Shown in pieces: positions 27,289-35,440 of a stretch of DNA of 64,000 nucleotides. The position numbers and the translations under genes were made by a program. Below the pieces are notes generated by a model. The model worked only from the letters and a program-made list of their open reading frames with translations, made no database searches and had not been told where the DNA came from. Each line of letters begins with the position of its first letter. Positions within the stretch are counted from its first letter, which is position 1. This DNA is from Cyclobacteriaceae bacterium (GTDB lineage: Bacteria > Bacteroidota > Bacteroidia > Cytophagales > Cyclobacteriaceae): contig CP129487.1 in NCBI GenBank assembly GCA_030584025.1, forward strand, positions 2,666,001 to 2,730,000, read 5' to 3'.

Positions 27289-27639
27289 TCACTTGCGAAG
27301 GGCGAGGTATGTCCAAATCGCTCCTGCTGCATCAACTGCACCAAACAAAATCAGCGAAGGCTGCGCCCACTCCAATACAACAAAAACAATAAACCAAACC
27401 AAAACGGCCAGTCGGGTGTACACGGTTAAGGTACAAAAAAGTGCACTGTTCGCGGGTGCCATAAAGATGTAATACAACCCAATGTTAAATACAATAACGC
27501 CCACCACCCGAATCCATACTTCAGCGGTTTCAGGTTGACCGAATGTGCTCAGCAACAGATTTGGGTACGTGATCAATGCAATACCCAGCACCAACAGATA
27601 AAACCCGAAATAGTAAACTGATTTAGCGGCAGCATTCAT
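27289..27639 (-). CDS. Four-helix membrane protein, unknown function
   Basis: 116 residues from the ATG at 27639 (MNAAAKSVYYFGFYLLVLG); an upstream frame to 27690 is open but overlaps the tsf terminator. Four hydrophobic segments are predicted (residues about 10-28, 45-62, 68-88 and 92-112). I do not recognise a named family. It heads the operon with the zinc-ribbon protein and arfB, with a one-base gap to the next gene. Confidence 0.75.
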   Translation of the reverse strand: MNAAAKSVYYFGFYLLVLGIALITYPNLLLSTFGQPETAEVWIRVVGVIVFNIGLYYIFMAPANSALFCTLTVYTRLAVLVWFIVFVVLEWAQPSLILFGAVDAAGAIWTYLALRK

Positions 27640-27688
27640 AGCATGTAGGATTTGGTTTATTGAAGATAACACTTTGCCCACCGGAAAC

Positions 27689-27714
27689 AAAAAAGGAGCC
27701 TGCTGCCAGACTCC
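27689..27714 (-). terminator. Rho-independent terminator of tsf
   Basis: Read on the minus strand, GGAGTCTG pairs with CAGGCTCC (27695-27714, one G-T wobble) around a GCAG loop and is followed by six T residues. It lies 26 bases beyond the tsf stop. Confidence 0.85.
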
Positions 27715-27739
27715 TTCTTGTTCTTAAGAATCAAAAAAA

Positions 27740-28570
27740 TTATCCGATTGACACGCGCTTAAATTCCGCTACAGTCAATCCTTTCGATACGCTATCCAGG
27801 TATTGCGCTACGGTTTTGCTGTTGTCTTTCACAAATGCCTGTGGCAACAGGGTGTTGTCCTTGAAGAACTTGTTCAACTTACCTTGCGCAATTTTCTCTA
27901 CCATGTTTTCAGGTTTGCCCTCAGCTAAGATTTGCGCTTTGGCGATTTCAAGCTCCTTTTCAATCACAGTTTTATCCACTGAAGTTTCATCAACGGCAAC
28001 CGGATTCATGGCAGCAATCTGCATACCTACATCTTTGCCTGCATCGGTTACGTCTTTACCGTTAACGCCTTTCAACGATACCAACACCCCAAGTTTGGCA
28101 CCTGCGTGAATGTATGGCACAACGGCTTCACCTTTCATGTGCACAAACTCGCTCACTTCAATCTTCTCTCCGATCTTACCTACGAGTTCTACAATTTTAT
28201 CGTTCAACGTAAGGTCACCGGCTTTCTGCGACAACAACGCATCTTTGTCGGCTGGCTTGTTGGCGAACGCAACATCCGCAATCATTTTACCCAACGACTG
28301 GAACTCTTCGTTTTTCGCTACGAAGTCTGTTTCGCAATTCAGGGCGATCAACACCGCTTCTTTCTTGTCGTCACTCACCTTTACAAATACAGAACCTTCC
28401 TTCGCTTCTCTGTCGGAACGGGAAGCAGAAACTTTCTGACCTTTCTTTCTTAATATTTCAATGGCCTTTTCAAAATCACCGTTGGCTTCGGTAAGGGCTT
28501 TCTTACAATCCATCATACCGGCTCCGGTCATTTGCCTGAGTTTGTTTACATCTTGTGCTGAAATTGACAT
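27740..28570 (-). CDS. tsf: Translation elongation factor Ts
   Basis: 276 residues, the usual length. The N-terminal UBA-like helix with the signature LRQMTGAGMMDCKKALTEAN (residues about 11-30) is followed by the core with NCETDFVAKNEEFQ, the EF-Ts signature 2 region. EF-Ts exchanges GDP for GTP on EF-Tu. It is the last gene of the rplM-rpsI-rpsB-tsf group, with its own downstream terminator and an additional terminator between it and rpsB. Confidence 0.96.
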   Translation of the reverse strand: MSISAQDVNKLRQMTGAGMMDCKKALTEANGDFEKAIEILRKKGQKVSASRSDREAKEGSVFVKVSDDKKEAVLIALNCETDFVAKNEEFQSLGKMIADVAFANKPADKDALLSQKAGDLTLNDKIVELVGKIGEKIEVSEFVHMKGEAVVPYIHAGAKLGVLVSLKGVNGKDVTDAGKDVGMQIAAMNPVAVDETSVDKTVIEKELEIAKAQILAEGKPENMVEKIAQGKLNKFFKDNTLLPQAFVKDNSKTVAQYLDSVSKGLTVAEFKRVSIG

Positions 28571-28613
28571 CGCTTTATGAATTTTAAATGTTACAGTTTA
28601 CTAGTGCTGGGTT

Positions 28614-28651
28614 TAAAAAAATAAACACCGACTGGAAGGCCGATGTTTATT
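28614..28651 (-). terminator. Rho-independent terminator between rpsB and tsf
   Basis: On the minus strand a 13-base-pair stem (AATAAACATCGGC with GTCGGTGTTTATT, including G-T wobbles) around a CTTCCA loop is followed by a T run. It lies after rpsB and before tsf, so it can attenuate tsf expression relative to the ribosomal proteins. Confidence 0.8.
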
Positions 28652-28697
28652 CTGTATATCGCTGGGCGATTGAACCAATATTGATCAGTCGCTGCTC

Positions 28698-29468
28698 TTA
28701 CTTGGCTTCTTCAACGGCCGTGTCTACTTTACGCTTTTCGTCCTCTTCCTTCTTCAAGGAAGCTTCTTCCTTCTCCTTTTTGCGCTCCTGCAGTGCCTCC
28801 TCAATTACGCTGCCGATGTATCCTGTAATCAATGAAATCGATTTGAATGCATCGTCATTGGCAGGAATCGGGAAATCTACCGTAGTAGGATCCGAATTGG
28901 TATCTACCATGGCAAATACCGGGATGTTCAGCTTTTGTGCTTCTGCAACGGCAATGTGCTCGCGCTTTACATCGATCACAAAAAGGGCTGCAGGCAATCT
29001 GTTCAGATCAACAATACCACCCAACTGCTTTTCCAGTTTCGCCTTCTCACGGGTTAATGTTAAGCGCTCCTTCTTTTGCAGGTTCAGGTAAGCCTCATCC
29101 TTCATCAGCTTGTCGATCTGCGAAAGCTTCTTTAACGACTTGCGTATGGTAGCAAAGTTGGTAAGCATACCACCCAACCAACGTTCCGTTACGTACGGCA
29201 TGTTCAGGCGCTTTGCTTCTTCGGTTACGATATCTTTTGCCTGCTTCTTGGTGGCAACGAACATGATCTTACGACCAGAACGTACAATGTTCTTCATGGC
29301 AAATGCTGCCTCTTCCAGGCTTGCCAATGATTTGTGCAGGTCGATGATGTGGATGCCGTTGTTTTCCATGAAGATGTACTCAGCCATCTTCGGGTTCCAT
29401 TTACGGGTTAAGTGTCCGAAATGAACACCGGCTTCCAATAAATCCTGATAAGTTAATTTCTTTCCCAT
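28698..29468 (-). CDS. rpsB: 30S ribosomal protein S2
   Basis: 256 residues. S2 signatures are clear: LLEAGVHFGHLTRKWNPKM at the start and PVFAMVDTNSDPTTVDFPIP near residue 190. The last 30 residues form a charged Glu/Lys tail (KEKEEASLKKEEDEKRKVD), as in many Bacteroidota S2 proteins. It lies 16 bases behind rpsI. The standard bacterial rpsB-tsf neighbourhood supports the call. Confidence 0.97.
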   Translation of the reverse strand: MGKKLTYQDLLEAGVHFGHLTRKWNPKMAEYIFMENNGIHIIDLHKSLASLEEAAFAMKNIVRSGRKIMFVATKKQAKDIVTEEAKRLNMPYVTERWLGGMLTNFATIRKSLKKLSQIDKLMKDEAYLNLQKKERLTLTREKAKLEKQLGGIVDLNRLPAALFVIDVKREHIAVAEAQKLNIPVFAMVDTNSDPTTVDFPIPANDDAFKSISLITGYIGSVIEEALQERKKEKEEASLKKEEDEKRKVDTAVEEAK

Positions 29469-29484
29469 GTGTTGATGTTTACGA

Positions 29485-29871
29485 TTAACGTTTGCTGAAC
29501 TGGAATCTCCTTCTGGCCTTTCTTCTTCCCGGCTTCTTACGTTCTACCATACGCGAGTCGCGGGTGATAAACCCTTCCTTACGCAATACGATTTTGTTTT
29601 CAGCATTTGCGGCCACAAGAGCTCGTGAAATGCCCAATCGAACGGCTTCAGCCTGGCCTTTAATGCCACCGCCTTCAACGTTAATGGTTACATCATACTG
29701 ATTCTCGGCTTTAAGCGCTGCTAACGGCTGCTTAACCAGTGTCTGGTGAATCTCAGATAGGAAGTATTCCTTGAGATCACGGGCGTTTACTTGTATGTCA
29801 CCTTTGCCAGGCTTTACATAAACCCTGGCTACAGAAGTCTTCCTTCTACCCGTTGCGTTGAAAATCTCCAT
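29485..29871 (-). CDS. rpsI: 30S ribosomal protein S9
   Basis: 128 residues, starting MEIFNATGRRKTSVARVYV and ending in the basic GRRKARRRFQFSKR tail that contacts P-site tRNA. The signature GGGIKGQAEAVRLGISRAL is near residue 66. It follows rplM by three bases in the conserved L13-S9 pair. Confidence 0.97.
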   Translation of the reverse strand: MEIFNATGRRKTSVARVYVKPGKGDIQVNARDLKEYFLSEIHQTLVKQPLAALKAENQYDVTINVEGGGIKGQAEAVRLGISRALVAANAENKIVLRKEGFITRDSRMVERKKPGRRKARRRFQFSKR

Positions 29872-29874
29872 TTA

Positions 29875-30318
29875 TTATAGTTTTATTTCTTTTGGTTGCT
29901 GTGCTGTGTGCGGATGTTCCGTACCGGCATATACATGCAGGCTGCGGAAAAGCTCGCGTCCCAAACGATTTTTAGGCAACATACCGCGTACGGCATGCTC
30001 TACCAGGCGCTCAGGATGTTTGTTGCGGATATTGGCAGGCGTATGCTCACGCTGTCCGCCCGGATAACCGGAGTGTGTGAAAATCACACGGTCGGTCCAT
30101 TTCTTACCCGTCATTTTTACCTTTTCGGCATTGATAACCACTACATGGTCGCCACAATCAACATGTGGTGTGTAGCTGGTTTTGTGCTTACCCTTGATGA
30201 TGTGTGCAATCTGGCTGGCTACACGGCCTAACACCTTATCTTTTGCATCCACCAAAACCCACGTTTTCTCAACGGTTGCCTTGTTGGCGTGAGTGGTTTT
30301 ATAGCTCTGATGATCCAC
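29875..30318 (-). CDS. rplM: 50S ribosomal protein L13
   Basis: 147 residues, beginning with a GTG codon. The start is supported by the family-typical DHQSYKTTHANKATVEKTW at the N-terminus; the L13 signature GMLPKNRLGRELFRSLHVY is near residue 110 and VDCGDHVVVINAEKV near 55. It is the first gene of the ribosomal operon, 51 bases downstream of the candidate promoter's minus-7 box at 30370-30377. Confidence 0.97.
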   Translation of the reverse strand: MDHQSYKTTHANKATVEKTWVLVDAKDKVLGRVASQIAHIIKGKHKTSYTPHVDCGDHVVVINAEKVKMTGKKWTDRVIFTHSGYPGGQREHTPANIRNKHPERLVEHAVRGMLPKNRLGRELFRSLHVYAGTEHPHTAQQPKEIKL

Positions 30319-30369
30319 GTTTTTCTATTTAAAAATCAACAAAATACACCCTTCCTTTAAAAAGGGACA

Positions 30370-30401
30370 CAAAGGTAAGCTGATGGTATTGGAAAAGCAA
30401 A
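30370..30401 (-). promoter_or_regulatory. Bacteroidota-type promoter for rplM-rpsI-rpsB-tsf
   Basis: On the minus strand, TTTG (30398-30401), a 20-base spacer, and TACCTTTG (30370-30377) match both consensus boxes exactly. This is the cleanest housekeeping promoter in the window. Confidence 0.7.
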
Positions 30402-30429
30402 TAGACCTGATTTTTTAGCCAAAGCCTGT

Positions 30430-31143
30430 TTACTTATTGGCTTCCAGCTGGCGGATAAGGGCCTGAAAATCCTTGGGGTACGGGGCTTCCAAGGTCAGTT
30501 TTTCGTCCTTCATCGATTTGAAAATCAGCGACTTTGCATGGAGGGCCATTCGTTTCATCAAGGGTTCTTCTTCGGTGTTTTTCTTCAGGTTAAAGCCTCT
30601 TTTTATAGCGGATAAATAAAGTGGCTTTCCGCCATATTGCTCATCCCCGGTAATGGAGGCATTTAAAAGCGACAGATGAATGCGGATTTGGTGCATCCGC
30701 CCCGTTATGGGCCGACACTCTATTAAGGAGTGCTGCCGATAAGCGACCAATGTAGTAAAATAGGTTTGGGCTGGCTTCCCATCGCGTTTGCTGATTTTTA
30801 CAATACCATCTGGTGCTGCCAAAATGGGGGCATCTACCAGGTGTTGTTTGAAATCATGAACACCGTCAACCACGGCATGGTATATTTTTTCCACCTTCCG
30901 GTGTTCAAACTGCATGCTCATGTGGCGGTACGCTTCAGGATTCTTTGCAAAAACAATGATACCCGAAGTATCCTTATCCAACCGGTGGCAGGCCTGGGCA
31001 GTCTCGCAATAATCACGCACCAAGGCCAACAGGTTAACCGGATCGCTCCGGTCTTCCAGCGTGGAAAGAAAGGGAGGTTTATTGACTGCAATAAAATCGT
31101 TGTCTTCCCACAGGATTAAATCTCTAACCGAATACTTTTTCAC
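30430..31143 (-). CDS. RluA-family RNA pseudouridine synthase
   Basis: 237 residues, beginning at a GTG. The catalytic motif CHRLDKDTSGIIVFAKN (Asp in HRLD) is near residue 60, and a second family block GRMHQIRIHLSLLNASITGDEQYGG is near residue 150. There is no N-terminal S4 domain, unlike RluD, so the protein resembles short RluA/RluC-type enzymes. The exact rRNA or tRNA site cannot be decided from sequence. It begins 10 bases after the histidine kinase stop, suggesting cotranscription. Confidence 0.9.
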   Translation of the reverse strand: MKKYSVRDLILWEDNDFIAVNKPPFLSTLEDRSDPVNLLALVRDYCETAQACHRLDKDTSGIIVFAKNPEAYRHMSMQFEHRKVEKIYHAVVDGVHDFKQHLVDAPILAAPDGIVKISKRDGKPAQTYFTTLVAYRQHSLIECRPITGRMHQIRIHLSLLNASITGDEQYGGKPLYLSAIKRGFNLKKNTEEEPLMKRMALHAKSLIFKSMKDEKLTLEAPYPKDFQALIRQLEANK

Positions 31144-31153
31144 TCTGCAATTT

Positions 31154-32203
31154 TTAAGCGTGCCCTTCCTGCGGTTTTACACGCGGAAGTTTGAAGCTGA
31201 AATCTGAACCTTTACCCGGTGTGCTTTGTACCTCTGCCTTCGTGTGGTGGTTTTCGAGAATATGCTTGACGATCGCCAGCCCTAATCCTGTACCCCCTTT
31301 TTCGCGGCTTCGGCTTTTATCCACGCGGTAAAAGCGCTCAAATATACGGTTGATATGTTCAGGAGGAATGCCCTCCCCAAAATCGCGCACATGGGTAGTC
31401 ACATATTTCTTTGTCACGTCAAAGCTGACTACCACTTCACTGCCTTCGAATGAGTGCTTCACTGCGTTGGATACCAGGTTGGTCATCACCTGGAAAATCC
31501 GCTGCCAGTCGGCATACACCATTACCTTACCGGGATTGCCCTCCAGGCGAAACGTGATGTCGCGTTTATCGGCTTTGCTTTCAAATTGTTCAAATACTTC
31601 CTGTGTAAGTTTATGCATATCGATGGTTTCGAAATGCATTTTGATCTGGCCGGTTTCAATGTGCGATAACGTGAGCAAATCCTGCACGAGGGCATCAAGG
31701 CCATCCAGGCTTTTGGCAGCTTTCTTTAAAAATCGTGTGCGCACGGCCTTGTCGTCCATGGCGCCATCAAGCAACGTATGCACAAAACCCTGTGCGGCAA
31801 ATATGGGTGTCTTTAATTCGTGTGAAACATCGGCAATGAATTCTTTTCGAAAAGCTTCGAGTTTTTTCAACTCGTCAATTTCTTTTTGCTTGAGTTCAGC
31901 GAAGGAGAAAATTTCTTCGTTAATTTTTTCGAGAGGGTTTAGGGTTCCGGATCGTTGCTTATCCAATTTGTTCAACTCCTTCTTACGCAACTTCTCCATC
32001 AGCCGGTAAATTTTGTTGATCTCACGAAAGATGAGAAAATCAAGAACAACAAAGACAAGCAGGTATGAAACCGAAAAGCTGATACCAAACGCTACCAGCA
32101 ACAACGTGGTTGAAGCTTCCTTGAACAACGTAAGAAAGAGGGTGGTAATTAAGGCAATGCAAATTGCCAGTAACAAGGCCAATACCCTCGAGTTATAAAC
32201 CAT
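31154..32203 (-). CDS. PhoR-like sensor histidine kinase
   Basis: 349 residues. Two membrane helices lie at about residues 7-25 and 33-55 with hardly any periplasmic loop, so the sensor is membrane-embedded or cytoplasmic. HisKA with FIADVSHELKTPIFAAQGF (phosphorylated His about 128) and HATPase_c with NLVSNAVKHS, DFGEGIPPEHINRIFERFYRV and GGTGLGLAIVKHILE follow. It is downstream of and in the same direction as the OmpR-type regulator, separated by 116 bases, and is its likely partner, as in the PhoB-PhoR pairs of Bacteroidota. A phosphate signal is assumed by analogy only. Confidence 0.9.
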   Translation of the reverse strand: MVYNSRVLALLLAICIALITTLFLTLFKEASTTLLLVAFGISFSVSYLLVFVVLDFLIFREINKIYRLMEKLRKKELNKLDKQRSGTLNPLEKINEEIFSFAELKQKEIDELKKLEAFRKEFIADVSHELKTPIFAAQGFVHTLLDGAMDDKAVRTRFLKKAAKSLDGLDALVQDLLTLSHIETGQIKMHFETIDMHKLTQEVFEQFESKADKRDITFRLEGNPGKVMVYADWQRIFQVMTNLVSNAVKHSFEGSEVVVSFDVTKKYVTTHVRDFGEGIPPEHINRIFERFYRVDKSRSREKGGTGLGLAIVKHILENHHTKAEVQSTPGKGSDFSFKLPRVKPQEGHA

Positions 32204-32319
32204 GCGGGAAATTCAAGATTAAAAAATCAAAATTCAAGATAACAGAAGGAATCCTGATTGGGTACAGGCAGGTATTCGCGTCTTTCTCAAAATTGCTCAG
32301 CCGATAACATGCTGAAACT

Positions 32320-33009
32320 TCAATTGAGGCTGAACTTGTAGCCAACGCCTTTTACGGTAGTGATGTAATCTTCCCCGATTTTCTCGCGCACTTTGCGAAT
32401 GTGTACGTCTACCGTGCGTGCCAGCACATATACATCCGATCCCCAGATGTTTTGCAACAGGTCTTCGCGACTGAATACTTTGTTGGGATTTTTAGCCAGG
32501 AAATACAACAGTTCAAATTCCTTTTTAGGGAGGTTTATTTCACGACCATCCACTTTGATGGTGTAACTGGTTCTGTCTATGGTAAGATCGCCAGCTGAAA
32601 TGGAGCTTGACGGATCGGCCTTTTTCACTTCTCTTCTGAACAACGCACTGATGCGGCTTAGCAACGCGCGGGGTTTAATTGGTTTCGTGATGTAGTCATC
32701 GGCACCTACATCAAAAGCTGCCACTTCAGAATATTCCTCTGCACGGGCAGTAAGAAACACGATAAAGGTTTTTTGCAGTTCGGGAATTTCGCGCAGTAAC
32801 CGGCAGGTTTCCACGCCATCCATTTTGGGCATCATGATGTCGAGCAATACCAGATCAGGATGGAATTTCTTGGCGATCTCCACCGCCTTGGCACCATCGC
32901 CAGCGGTTTTAACATCGTATCCATCTTTTTCGAGGTTGTATCTCAGAAGCTCCTGAATCGGCTCTTCATCATCCACAACAAGCACTTTATGCACGGGCTT
33001 GTTTCCCAT
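32320..33009 (-). CDS. PhoB/OmpR-type response regulator
   Basis: 229 residues. Receiver domain with acidic pair DDEE (about residues 13-16), phosphoacceptor Asp in LVLLDIMMPKMDG (about 56) and Lys in DDYITKPIKP (about 107). The winged-helix DNA-binding domain is at about 130-228, with RTVDVHIRKVREKIGEDYI and VKGVGYKF. It probably controls its targets with the downstream kinase. A TACTTTTG minus-7 box lies at 33029-33036 on the minus strand. Confidence 0.93.
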   Translation of the reverse strand: MGNKPVHKVLVVDDEEPIQELLRYNLEKDGYDVKTAGDGAKAVEIAKKFHPDLVLLDIMMPKMDGVETCRLLREIPELQKTFIVFLTARAEEYSEVAAFDVGADDYITKPIKPRALLSRISALFRREVKKADPSSSISAGDLTIDRTSYTIKVDGREINLPKKEFELLYFLAKNPNKVFSREDLLQNIWGSDVYVLARTVDVHIRKVREKIGEDYITTVKGVGYKFSLN

Positions 33010-33028
33010 AGATTAATGTAATTTAACA

Positions 33029-33058
33029 CAAAAGTAGACAGAAAGGCAGGGGTTTAAA
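33029..33058 (-). promoter_or_regulatory. Candidate promoter for the response regulator/kinase operon
   Basis: TACTTTTG (33029-33036, minus) is an exact TAnnTTTG match. TTTA (33055-33058), 18 bases upstream, is one base off the minus-33 TTTG. It lies 19 bases before the ATG. Confidence 0.5.
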
Positions 33059-33104
33059 AACCGTCTGCCCATTCTTAACAATTCCTTAATCCCTGAAGTT
33101 CAGC

Positions 33105-34148
33105 CTACAAGAAGGGATGACGATCGGCCAAAACCCGTATATATGCCTTCAAATCTCTCTGGAAATCGTGCTTCCATTCATGCCAAAAAACATCTTGTTT
33201 TGACTGGTACCTTCTGAACGACATGAAGAACGCATTGTTGGGTATAACCTTGTGCTTATCTGTGGGGCGAACCAGCGCCTCGAACGACAAGGTGTCAACG
33301 GCATCCATGATTTTACGAATAGCGGCCTCCTTTAAGGTGCGCTTTTCATCAAGGGTTTTATCGGTCATAGCGACATAAACGCTGTCGAGGTAATCACATC
33401 CACGCAGGATATGATCAACATAGTGAGCAAACTCCTTGTCTTCCTGAACAAACTGAAGATAAGGCTCGCTGTTTTTCCCATACTTTGAAATCAAAAACCA
33501 CTCTGCTCCCCGATCGCCAATGAACGAAGCCAGGTTTTCGTTGAAGTCAACGCTGTCCTTTACAAAGATGGTTGCATGCGCCATCTCATGAATAATCAAA
33601 CTCACCAGGTCACCCTCCGATCGCGAAAGCATATTGCTCAAGATGGGATCGGTAAACCAACCTAAGGTTGACCAGCCACCCGGATTACGAACGTTAACAT
33701 CCCAGCCTTCAGCCTCCAGTTTTTGTTTTTCGGCAAGTGCACGCTCCATCTCAAAAAAACCCTTGTACGGAACTGCACCCAGGACGGGAAACTCCCATTC
33801 TTTAGGCTTAAGCTGAAAAGCTTCACTGGCCGTAACCACCCACATGATTTCCTTACCCTGTTGGTCGTACAGGGTGGTATAGTTTTTTGTGTCGTTCAAT
33901 CCGAGTGAATCAATGGCAAACTGACGCGCTTCAGCGATTAACAACAGCTTTTGCTTGAGGGAATCGGGAAAGGTTGTATCCGCGAGGTACTCCGCTACCG
34001 GTCGTGCATTCCAGACAATATTAAGTTGACCTTTTGCTTGGCGTAAGCCATACCCCACCAGGTCGCGATAGACCACGCACAACACGGCCACCACCACCAA
34101 TAGGGTGAGCACAAACCACTTCACCATTCTTAAAAACCACCTCAGCAT
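33105..34148 (-). CDS. Putative zinc aminopeptidase (PF10023-like)
   Basis: 347 residues with one N-terminal membrane helix (residues about 8-27), so probably anchored with the catalytic part in the periplasm. The zinc motif HEMAH occurs in SLIIHEMAHATIFVKDS near residue 188, and a downstream NENLASFIGDRGAEWFL supplies the third ligand (Glu). The pattern HExAHAT followed by NExxAxFxGxxGA is that of the putative-aminopeptidase family PF10023. Substrate unknown. It is upstream of the two-component pair in the same direction, with no obvious functional link. Confidence 0.8.
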   Translation of the reverse strand: MLRWFLRMVKWFVLTLLVVVAVLCVVYRDLVGYGLRQAKGQLNIVWNARPVAEYLADTTFPDSLKQKLLLIAEARQFAIDSLGLNDTKNYTTLYDQQGKEIMWVVTASEAFQLKPKEWEFPVLGAVPYKGFFEMERALAEKQKLEAEGWDVNVRNPGGWSTLGWFTDPILSNMLSRSEGDLVSLIIHEMAHATIFVKDSVDFNENLASFIGDRGAEWFLISKYGKNSEPYLQFVQEDKEFAHYVDHILRGCDYLDSVYVAMTDKTLDEKRTLKEAAIRKIMDAVDTLSFEALVRPTDKHKVIPNNAFFMSFRRYQSKQDVFWHEWKHDFQRDLKAYIRVLADRHPFL

Positions 34149-34331
34149 AGCTTAATTTCACGCAGTATACTCACTTTTGGTGAACTGCAGGAACAGCAAT
34201 CTGATGAATGAATGGGCGCAAGGAACACTGACAACTACTGTCGCGAAAAGTGCCGCGCGTTTGTTTTTGGAAGGGTTAGTCGTAATTTCAACCCGGATTA
34301 ACAACCGCTACAAACTTTAAACATTGAACTC

Positions 34332-35363
34332 ATGAGTGACGCAAAAGAAAAATTAAAAGCGCTTCAGCTTACCCTCGATAAACTTGAAAAGACATACGGT
34401 AAAGGAACCGTAATGAAACTAAGCGATGAACGGGTTATTGATATACCCGCCATATCAACCGGCTCGCTGGGGCTGGACATTGCCCTTGGCATTGGCGGCA
34501 TTCCGCGTGGCCGTGTAACAGAAATTTACGGACCGGAATCATCGGGTAAGACAACCCTGACCATGCACATGATTGCCGAAGCACAAAAGAAAGGTGGGCT
34601 GGCTGCTTTCATTGATGCGGAACACGCGTTCGATAAAAGTTATGCGGAAAAATTGGGTATTGATACGGAGAACCTGTTGATCTCTCAACCGGATAATGGC
34701 GAACAAGCACTTGAAATTGCTGATCACTTAATTCGTTCGGGTGCTATTGATATTATTGTAATTGACTCTGTTGCTGCACTTGTACCGAAAGGCGAACTCG
34801 AAGGTGAAATGGGTGACAGCAAAATGGGCTTGCAAGCCCGATTGATGTCGCAGGCGTTGCGTAAACTTACCGGTACCATCAGCAAAACCGGTTGTGCCTG
34901 TATCTTCATCAACCAGCTTCGCGAAAAAATCGGAATCATGTTCGGTAACCCGGAAACCACTACCGGTGGTAACGCCCTGAAATTTTATGCTTCTGTGCGA
35001 TTGGATATTCGCAGAATCGGCCAGATCAAAGAAGCTGCTGATGACATTACCGGTAATCGTGTAAAAGTAAAAGTGGTGAAGAACAAAGTTGCCCCTCCGT
35101 TTAAAGTAGTTGAATTCGACATCATGTATGGAAGAGGAATTTCCAAATCCGGTGAAATTGTTGACCTGGGTGTTGAATTGAATGTGGTGCAAAAAGCAGG
35201 CTCCTGGTTCTCGTACGAAGGCAACAAACTCGGTCAGGGTCGTGATGCCGTGAAACAACTCATTGAAGACAACCCGGAATTGATGGAAGAACTGGAGAGA
35301 AAGATCAAAGAGAAAATCTCCGGTGTGGAAGGCAAGAAAGTGTTGGAGGAGAAAGAAAAGTAA
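34332..35363 (+). CDS. recA: RecA recombinase
   Basis: 343 residues, standard length. Walker A GPESSGKTT is near residue 67, Walker B IIVIDSVAALVP near 140, and the RecA signature ALKFYASVRLDIRR near 215. The C-terminus is acidic and lysine-rich (KIKEKISGVEGKKVLEEKEK), as usual. RecA pairs homologous DNA and activates SOS cleavage. I did not see a LexA-type box in the 183-base upstream gap. A 25-bp inverted repeat follows the stop. Confidence 0.97.
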   Translation: MSDAKEKLKALQLTLDKLEKTYGKGTVMKLSDERVIDIPAISTGSLGLDIALGIGGIPRGRVTEIYGPESSGKTTLTMHMIAEAQKKGGLAAFIDAEHAFDKSYAEKLGIDTENLLISQPDNGEQALEIADHLIRSGAIDIIVIDSVAALVPKGELEGEMGDSKMGLQARLMSQALRKLTGTISKTGCACIFINQLREKIGIMFGNPETTTGGNALKFYASVRLDIRRIGQIKEAADDITGNRVKVKVVKNKVAPPFKVVEFDIMYGRGISKSGEIVDLGVELNVVQKAGSWFSYEGNKLGQGRDAVKQLIEDNPELMEELERKIKEKISGVEGKKVLEEKEK

Positions 35364-35380
35364 TAAGACAATCAGTCCAC

Positions 35381-35435
35381 AGTCAATAGTCAATAGTCCA
35401 TAGTCAGAAAGACTATCGACTATTGACCATTGACT
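35381..35435. repeat. 25-bp inverted repeat between convergent recA and permease genes
   Basis: The arms at 35381-35405 and 35411-35435 pair at all but two positions around an AGAAA loop, and are built from repeated AGTCAATAGTC-like units. A partial copy (CCATAGTCAATAG) recurs near 39258. It may act as a bidirectional terminator although no long T-tract follows. Confidence 0.75.
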
Positions 35436-35440
35436 AAAGA

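Noticed and set aside
31350..32009. A 219-codon open frame antisense to the PhoR-like kinase.
   Set aside because: The sense strand carries intact HisKA and HATPase motifs; the antisense translation is low-complexity and cysteine-rich without a family.
31154..33009. Naming the two-component pair phoR/phoB outright.
   Set aside because: Architecture fits, but no phosphate-uptake genes are in the window, so the signal is not supported.
34728..35393. A 221-codon open frame antisense to recA.
   Set aside because: It lies almost entirely inside the clearly coding recA gene on the other strand and has no recognisable domain, so it is a shadow frame.
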